Source of the DNA: an uncultured Paracoccaceae bacterium
Lineage (GTDB): Bacteria; Pseudomonadota; Alphaproteobacteria; Rhodobacterales; Rhodobacteraceae
Assembly (NCBI GenBank): GCA_913060475.1
Contig: CAJXSD010000021.1
Location: 1-37,596, forward strand
Reading direction: 5' to 3'
DNA length: 37,596 bases
Shown here: piece after piece, positions 32,369-37,596 of the stretch
How positions within the stretch are numbered: the first letter of the stretch is position 1
Layout: each line of letters starts with the position of its first letter
Program-made: the position numbers and the translations under genes
Notes under the pieces: generated by a model
What the model saw: the letters and a program-made list of their open reading frames with translations, nothing else
Database searches by the model: none
What the model was told of the DNA's origin: nothing

Positions 32369-33373
32369 GTGCAAGCCCCAAAATTCTGGAACCAAAGGAT
32401 CGGACTTTATGCCTGCCTGCTATGGCCTTTGGGCCGATTATATGCATGGGCCACGGCGCAGCGGGTCAAAAAAATGGATGCGACCGCGCCGCATATTCCC
32501 ACCATCTGCATCGGAAATATAAACGTCGGGGGCACAGGTAAGACGCCCACAACCATCGCACTGGCGCAATATTTCATGGACCATAACATTGATGTGCATA
32601 TTGTATCCCGCGGCTATGGGGCCAAAATCGGTGCGACTTTTTTGGTCGAACCGACCAAACACACGGCCGATCAAACCGGTGATGAACCCCTCATCATGGC
32701 GGCCTTTGTGAAAACATGGGTGACGCCTAAACGCGATGACGGGATCCACGCGGCCATGGCGGCAGGGGCCCAGGTTGTTTTGGTGGATGACGGTTTCCAA
32801 GACCCCAGCTTTGCCCGCACACTGTCGCTGGTGGTTGTGGATGGCAAACAGGGATTTGGAAACGGACTGTGCCTGCCTGCAGGGCCCTTGCGTGAACCTG
32901 TCAAATCGGGACTTGCCCGTGCCGATGCCGTTGTGATCCTTGGCAATGACCCGATCAACCCAGCACTGAAAACTAATCTTGGGCATTTTTCCAAACCCAT
33001 CTTGCGGGGGGCCCTGCACCCCGTTGAAACGGGAATGGACTGGACCCAAGGCCGCTATCTGGCGTTTGCTGGGATCGGACAGCCCGAGAAATTCTATAAG
33101 ACCCTGTCCGATTTGGGGGCCCAGATTGTCGAGACGGTGAATTTGGACGACCACCAACCCCTAACGCCCGCGCTGATCAAACGCCTAGCCCACCAAGCGC
33201 ACAGCCTGGGCGCCGACCTGATCACAACGGAAAAGGACGCGGTCCGTCTGCCCAGAGAATATCAGGGGACAATCCCCTTTCTGCCCGTCCGTCTTGGGTT
33301 TGAAAACACCGATCAGCTGTCAGATGTTTTGGCCCCTGTTTTGGCATCGGCAACCAATCGGGAATTGTCCTGA
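32369..33373 (+). CDS. lpxK: Tetraacyldisaccharide 4'-kinase
   Basis: The product is 334 residues from a GTG with AGAGGGA upstream. It phosphorylates the 4' position of the lipid A disaccharide at the inner membrane. The P-loop is GNINVGGTGKTP (about 49-60), preceded by an N-terminal membrane-associated helix (IGLYACLLWPLGRLYAWATA). Catalytic-region blocks VLVDDGFQDPSFAR and LPAGPLREPVKS, plus LITTEKDAVRLP near the end, are present. The last 61 bases overlap the convergent CoA-transferase gene. Confidence 0.95.
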   Translation: MQAPKFWNQRIGLYACLLWPLGRLYAWATAQRVKKMDATAPHIPTICIGNINVGGTGKTPTTIALAQYFMDHNIDVHIVSRGYGAKIGATFLVEPTKHTADQTGDEPLIMAAFVKTWVTPKRDDGIHAAMAAGAQVVLVDDGFQDPSFARTLSLVVVDGKQGFGNGLCLPAGPLREPVKSGLARADAVVILGNDPINPALKTNLGHFSKPILRGALHPVETGMDWTQGRYLAFAGIGQPEKFYKTLSDLGAQIVETVNLDDHQPLTPALIKRLAHQAHSLGADLITTEKDAVRLPREYQGTIPFLPVRLGFENTDQLSDVLAPVLASATNRELS

Positions 33374-34473
33374 CCCAATTTCGGCGATGGTCGATCCAAT
33401 TTCAATTCAGCGTCCGAAAAAACAAAGGGCGATCGCACCCCAGGAACCCCGTCAGGATCGATGCGCAGATTGCGTGCGATGACTTGGGGATCGTCAAACA
33501 CCTCGTGTAATGTGTTGATCGGCCCTGCGGGAATCCCGTGATCTTCGCAGTGCTGCAACAGATCTGATTTTGTGAAATTCCGTGTTTTGTCCTGAATCAA
33601 CGACCCCAAGATATCACGATGCGCAATACGGTCGGAATTGTGCAAATAATCCGGATCTGTTGCCAGATGATCCAACCCCAACACCGAACATAAACGCTGG
33701 AATTGGCCGTCGTTGCCTGTGGCGATTATGATATGCCCATCTAAACAGCCAAAGACCTGATAAGGCGTCAGATTGGGATGCAGATTGCCCGTCCGCTCTG
33801 GGGTTTGGCCGGTGGACAGATAGTTCATTGATTGGTTTGCCATCACGGACACGGCACAATCCAGCAATGCCATATCTATGTGTTGCCCCTTGCCAGTTGA
33901 TTGGCGCTGATGCAGGGCTGCCAATATCGCGGTCGTGGAATATACGCCGGTAAAGACATCCGTAATCGCCACACCTGCGCGCTGAGGTTGGCCCTGTGGA
34001 TCACCTGTGACCGACATGAACCCCGACATGCCCTGAATGATATAATCGTATCCTGCACGATGGGCATAAGGGCCAGTTTGACCAAACCCCGTAATCGAAC
34101 AATAAATCAAACGCGGATTAATCGCGGACAGGCTGGCATAATCCAGATTATATTTGGCCAGACCGCCAACCTTGAAATTTTCGATGACAATATCCGCATT
34201 ACGGATCAGATCGTGGACCTGCGCCCGCCCTTGGGGGGTGCGAAAATCAACCGTGATCGACGATTTGCCGCGATTGCAGCAATGAAAATACGCGGCAGAG
34301 CGTTCGCCGTCATGGTCAATAAACGGGGGCCCCCAGGCACGGGTATCGTCCCCTTGGGGGGCCTCGACCTTAATGACATCTGCGCCCAGATCAGACAGCG
34401 TTTGCCCAGCCCAAGGGCCGGCCAAGATCCGAGCAAGCTCGACGACCTTGATCCCCTTAAGCGGTGCAGACAT
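33313..34473 (-). CDS. CaiB/BaiF-family class III CoA-transferase
   Basis: The product is 386 residues. It starts MSAPLKGIKVVELARILAGP and has the family blocks SDLGADVIKVEAPQGDDTR and DIVIENFKVGGLAKYNLDY. The catalytic Asp is probably in AITDVFTGVYST near residue 169. CoA donor and acceptor are unknown. The ATG overlaps the stop of the DsbA gene by one base (TAATG), suggesting co-transcription with it. The 3' end overlaps lpxK on the opposite strand by 61 bases. Confidence 0.92.
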   Translation of the reverse strand: MSAPLKGIKVVELARILAGPWAGQTLSDLGADVIKVEAPQGDDTRAWGPPFIDHDGERSAAYFHCCNRGKSSITVDFRTPQGRAQVHDLIRNADIVIENFKVGGLAKYNLDYASLSAINPRLIYCSITGFGQTGPYAHRAGYDYIIQGMSGFMSVTGDPQGQPQRAGVAITDVFTGVYSTTAILAALHQRQSTGKGQHIDMALLDCAVSVMANQSMNYLSTGQTPERTGNLHPNLTPYQVFGCLDGHIIIATGNDGQFQRLCSVLGLDHLATDPDYLHNSDRIAHRDILGSLIQDKTRNFTKSDLLQHCEDHGIPAGPINTLHEVFDDPQVIARNLRIDPDGVPGVRSPFVFSDAELKLDRPSPKLGQDNSRLVADAKTGAKTSDS

Positions 34474-35102
34474 TAGTTCGCCAACTGTTCGTCAAGCAGG
34501 GCCGACAATTCGTCATAGGACATGTTCGAATGTTTGACGCCGTTGATAATCAAGGTTGGGGTTGAATTCACCTCGTCACGGGTGACGTTATCACGATACC
34601 AACCGACCAATGCGCCCAATTTGTCACCGTCTTGCAAACAGGCCTGTATTTCATCGCTTTCCAAACCTGCCATGGCACCCAGTTTCGACAATTCGTTCAC
34701 GACCGCCAAATCACTGCCGGCGCGGGCCCAGGTGTTGAGGTTGTCGAAAATCAAACCGGATACGCCAAAATACCGGTCGGGCCCAGCGCAGCGCGCGATC
34801 AGGGATGCCCACATGCCGTATTTATCAAAATACACCTCGCGGAACACGAATTTGATTTTGCCGGTGTCTATGTAATTCGCCTTAAGCTGTGGCATGACAT
34901 CACTGTGAAACCGCTGACAATGCGGACAGGTAAAGGATGCATATTCGATCACTGTCACGGTTGCATCATCGGACCCCATGGTCATTTCGATCACGTCGGC
35001 CGCGGGTGTTTCGGCGTCTTGTGCCCACGAACCAGTCGCAGGCAGGGCCAAAATCACCGCAGAGAGAACGGCAACAACAGCACGGCGGGTGATATTAAGC
35101 AT
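34473..35102 (-). CDS. DsbA-family periplasmic thiol:disulfide protein
   Basis: The product is 209 residues from the ATG at 35102 (AAGGAAA upstream). A Sec signal peptide (about 1-27, ending GSWA) is followed by a thioredoxin-like domain. CPHC is at 59-62, the cis-proline is in NSTPTLIING, and the helical insert lies between them. It belongs to the DsbA/Com1-like group and is expected to oxidise or isomerise disulfides in the periplasm. It follows the DUF721 gene by 23 bases. Confidence 0.9.
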   Translation of the reverse strand: MLNITRRAVVAVLSAVILALPATGSWAQDAETPAADVIEMTMGSDDATVTVIEYASFTCPHCQRFHSDVMPQLKANYIDTGKIKFVFREVYFDKYGMWASLIARCAGPDRYFGVSGLIFDNLNTWARAGSDLAVVNELSKLGAMAGLESDEIQACLQDGDKLGALVGWYRDNVTRDEVNSTPTLIINGVKHSNMSYDELSALLDEQLAN

Positions 35103-35125
35103 TTCGTTTCCTTTTCCATAAATGG

Positions 35126-35626
35126 TCATTTTTGCTTTGATAGAACGTTCTTGGCCAAACCTTCAAGGGCGCGTTTCAAATTTGCGTCACTGACCCCTTG
35201 TGTCATGGCATCTGAGGCCTGTGAAATGGCCGGATTGGGCGCCATGGGGGATTTGGGTTTGGGGGTAAATTCAGCCTGTCCTTCGGCAAATCCGGTGGGG
35301 GCCGTTTGGGTGACACGCACCTTGGATATGGCTTTGTAGCCATAGACCGCGTTGACCCGTGATCGGATGATATCCTTTTGCATTTCGATCATCGGCGCAA
35401 AGGCCCCAGTTGTCAGAACAGACAGGGTCGCCCCCAGCCCCGATTTTTGGTATTTCACGTCAATTGGTTTGCAATTTTGCGCCAAATCCGTGCCCACAAT
35501 ATCCGGCCAATGGGTCAGAATTTGCACATGTGCAAAACCGCGCGTTTCGCTGGCCTGACGGATTTGTGTTTCCATCAGCGATATAGCGCGTTTAAAACCA
35601 TTGGATCGTCTGGGCTTGGGGTACAT
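35126..35626 (-). CDS. DUF721 (DciA-like) protein
   Basis: The product is 166 residues. The DUF721 core is visible as HVQILTHWPDIVGTDLAQNC with the conserved W-x-x-I/V-V-G, then LSVLTTGAFAPMIEMQKDII. DciA loads the replicative helicase in many bacteria, but whether this member does so is inferred. The C-terminal third is Pro/Ala/Lys-rich and probably disordered. It is divergent from mutY with an 81-base gap. Confidence 0.75.
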   Translation of the reverse strand: MYPKPRRSNGFKRAISLMETQIRQASETRGFAHVQILTHWPDIVGTDLAQNCKPIDVKYQKSGLGATLSVLTTGAFAPMIEMQKDIIRSRVNAVYGYKAISKVRVTQTAPTGFAEGQAEFTPKPKSPMAPNPAISQASDAMTQGVSDANLKRALEGLAKNVLSKQK

Positions 35627-35707
35627 CTGGTCTCTCTTGCGTTTCCTGCTATCTTACTGTTTTGTCCGACCACCGCCAGTCAATTCTAGGTATAAAAGGG
35701 ATCAATC

Positions 35708-36763
35708 TTGCGTGAAGCACCGAAATCTTTGGATCTGTTAGAGTGGTACGACCACCACGCGCGGAAAATGCCGTGGCGGGTCGGCCCGGCGCAGCGGCAA
35801 TCGGGCGTCATACCAGACCCCTATCGCATCTGGTTGTCTGAGGTGATGTTGCAACAAACCACCGTTGCAGCTGTACGCGTCTACTTTACCCGATTTGTCA
35901 GCCTGTGGCCAACGGTAAATGATCTGGCACTGGCCGATGATGCGGATGTCATGGCGCAATGGGCGGGGTTGGGGTATTACGCACGGGCCCGCAATTTGTT
36001 GAAATGTGCCCGCGTTGTGCATCACGACCTGAACGGCGCGTTTCCAGATACCTATGATGGATTGATCCAATTGCCCGGGATTGGGCCCTATACGGCCGCC
36101 GCGATTGCATCAATTGCGTTTGATCAGCCTGCCACCGTGGTGGACGGCAATGTCGAACGCGTCATTTCGCGTGTTTTTGATATACACGCGCCCCTTCCGC
36201 AATCAAAACCTCAGCTGACCGATTTGGCGGCCACACTGACCCCCAGGGACAGGCCGGGGGATTATGCACAGGCGATCATGGATCTGGGTGCCACCATCTG
36301 CACCCCCAAAAATCCCGCCTGCGGGTTATGCCCTTGGCGACAAAACTGCCGCGCCTGCGCCGCGGGGACGCAATTGCAATTACCACGCAAAGCGCCCAGA
36401 GTTCCAAAACCAAAGCGATATGGCATCGCCTATGTTGCCCGTCGCGTTGATGGCGCAATGTTATTGGAACGCCGACCCGACAGCGGTTTATTGGGCGGGA
36501 TGTTAGGCTGGCCCACCACGGACTGGGGCGACGACCCCGCCCCTGCGCCGCCCATTCGCGCCGAATGGAAAACACAAAACACGACAGTTAAACATACATT
36601 TACGCATTTCCATCTGTTCTTAACGGTTCAGACCGCCTACGTCCCTATGGACCGCCAACCACAACGCGGCGATTTTGTCGATGAGGCCGAGTTTTCTGCC
36701 AGCGATCTCCCAACTGTGATGCGCAAAGTATTCGAGGCCGTTCCAGTAGGGAAAAAATCGTGA
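35708..36763 (+). CDS. mutY: A/G-specific adenine glycosylase
   Basis: The product is 351 residues, with a TTG start (35708) preceded by AAAAGGGA; no ATG or GTG suits better. It removes adenine opposite 8-oxoguanine. Catalytic Glu45 (WLSEVMLQQT) and Asp146 (VVDGNVERV), the HhH motif LPGIGPYTAAAIAS, and the 4Fe-4S cysteines 198, 205, 208 and 214 (C-x6-C-x2-C-x5-C) are all present. A C-terminal NUDIX-like 8-oxoG recognition domain occupies about 230-345. Confidence 0.95.
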   Translation: MREAPKSLDLLEWYDHHARKMPWRVGPAQRQSGVIPDPYRIWLSEVMLQQTTVAAVRVYFTRFVSLWPTVNDLALADDADVMAQWAGLGYYARARNLLKCARVVHHDLNGAFPDTYDGLIQLPGIGPYTAAAIASIAFDQPATVVDGNVERVISRVFDIHAPLPQSKPQLTDLAATLTPRDRPGDYAQAIMDLGATICTPKNPACGLCPWRQNCRACAAGTQLQLPRKAPRVPKPKRYGIAYVARRVDGAMLLERRPDSGLLGGMLGWPTTDWGDDPAPAPPIRAEWKTQNTTVKHTFTHFHLFLTVQTAYVPMDRQPQRGDFVDEAEFSASDLPTVMRKVFEAVPVGKKS

Positions 36764-36807
36764 TAAACATTAACTGACCATCGCAACAACCAAAGGGATA
36801 GTAAAAG

Positions 36808-37596
36808 GTGCATTTTCCAAAGGGTTTGATGTTTCGCGCAGCGTTACCATTTTACAGCGCCCTCATCCTGTGGGCCGCACTCTGGAGTGCGCTTTGGCTT
36901 GACGGCTGGCAGTTTGTCATCGCCTTTAGCCTCGTGTGGGCTGTGATTGTCTGGCTGGACCTGATTGGTGGATTGAATACAGCAAATCTGGATGCAGATA
37001 CCACAGACAGAGAATTATTCTGGCACCGGACCCTGACACTCATTTGGGTTCCATTGCAATTGATCACGCTGTTTGGGTTTTTGTATTTGTGTGGAACGGG
37101 CCAATTTGATCTGGGGCAACAGGTTGCCATCTTTGTTTGTATTGGAATGGTCAACGGGGTGATTGGCATCAATTACGCCCATGAATTGATGCATCAACGC
37201 AATAAATGGGAACGCGGATGCGCTGACATTTTGCTGGCGATGGTGATGTATTCCCATTTCCGTTCGGAACATTTGCTGGTGCATCACACCTATGTCGGCA
37301 CCCCGCGCGACCCTGTTTCTGCCCGATATGGCGAAGAGTTTTACAGCTATTTTTTCCGAGTTCTGCCCCAATGTTACGCATCAGCCTTTCGGGCCGAGGC
37401 CGCAAAACTGGCCCGTAAATCGTTGCCTTGGGCGCATCCTAAAAATCCGTTTTTTCTGTATTGGGGATTGCAAATCCTATTGCTAGGCGCGGCCTATCTG
37501 ATTGCAGGATGGACCGGAATTGGTTTGTTCCTGTTACAGTCAATTATCGCGATTTATCACCTTGAGGTGGTTAATTATATCGAACATTACGGATTG
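36808..37596 (+). CDS. alkB: AlkB-type membrane fatty/alkane hydroxylase (partial, 3' end missing)
   Basis: The visible 263 codons run off the window. From a GTG at 36808 (AAAGGGA upstream; ATG at 36829 also possible) the protein has several membrane helices. Its His boxes are HELMH (125-129), EHLLVHH (154-160) and NYIEHYGL (256-263). These are the di-iron ligands of AlkB/XylM-type hydroxylases, with Val in place of the usual Gly in the second box. Alkane 1-monooxygenase is the most likely family assignment, but the substrate is uncertain. It lies 44 bases after mutY. Confidence 0.85.
   Translation, partial: MHFPKGLMFRAALPFYSALILWAALWSALWLDGWQFVIAFSLVWAVIVWLDLIGGLNTANLDADTTDRELFWHRTLTLIWVPLQLITLFGFLYLCGTGQFDLGQQVAIFVCIGMVNGVIGINYAHELMHQRNKWERGCADILLAMVMYSHFRSEHLLVHHTYVGTPRDPVSARYGEEFYSYFFRVLPQCYASAFRAEAAKLARKSLPWAHPKNPFFLYWGLQILLLGAAYLIAGWTGIGLFLLQSIIAIYHLEVVNYIEHYGL

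Noticed and set aside
1-37596. CRISPR arrays, IS elements, prophage genes, rRNA or defence islands
   Set aside because: No regularly spaced repeats, transposase or integrase motifs, or rRNA signatures were found by reading both strands. The only RNA genes supported are tRNA-Trp and the pre-ffh RNA.

Overview
The window comes from an alphaproteobacterium of the Rhodobacterales (roseobacter type) with moderate GC content, roughly 50-55% by eye. The evidence is gene order. It has chvI-chvG-hprK-rapZ-EIIA-ptsH divergent from pckA, a split F0 operon with both b and b' subunits, rpsP-rimM-trmD-rplS-rpmE, and a taurine cluster of tauABC, tpa, tauR, xsc and pta. No rRNA, IS element, prophage or CRISPR array is visible. 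The two window ends cut rplK and an alkB-type gene.

Layout. (1) 1-2640: the translation/secretion block rplK, nusG, secE and tRNA-Trp, all on the minus strand. It is interrupted by an unusual LuxR-HTH gene between secE and nusG. On the plus strand, nested between secE and tRNA-Trp, is a small unit with a near-consensus sigma-54 promoter, two tandem 31-codon signal-peptide-like micropeptides, and a hairpin terminator beyond the tRNA. (2) 2751-3626: 3-hydroxybutyryl-CoA dehydrogenase. (3) 3628-8911: the ChvG-ChvI two-component system with HPr kinase, RapZ, PTS EIIA and HPr. This is the regulatory, non-transport PTS of alphaproteobacteria, followed by an acyltransferase. It is divergent from pckA (9247-10845), which has a repeated operator-like motif. 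(4) 10971-21307: taurine dissimilation. TauABC imports taurine, Tpa transaminates it to sulfoacetaldehyde, Xsc releases sulfite and acetyl phosphate, and Pta makes acetyl-CoA. TauR and an XRE-type regulator sit inside the cluster. Matching direct-repeat pairs lie upstream of tpa and xsc. (5) 21430-23990: F0 ATP synthase genes atpI-atpB-atpE-atpF'-atpF. (6) 24239-25479: ArsR and LysR regulators. (7) 25548-31150: ffh preceded by a promoter and a three-hairpin RNA, then a GNAT acetyltransferase, chorismate mutase, rpsP, a small membrane protein, rimM, trmD, rplS and rpmE. (8) 31235-37596: a degenerate Kdo-transferase-like gene, lpxK, a class III CoA-transferase, a DsbA-like protein, a DUF721/DciA-like protein, mutY and the start of an AlkB-type monooxygenase.

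Most of the window is conserved chromosome. The parts most worth a second look are the sigma-54/twin-micropeptide unit nested opposite tRNA-Trp-secE, the LuxR-HTH gene splitting secE from nusG, the inserted domain in TauC, the WaaA-like protein lacking its catalytic Glu, and the structured RNA before ffh.
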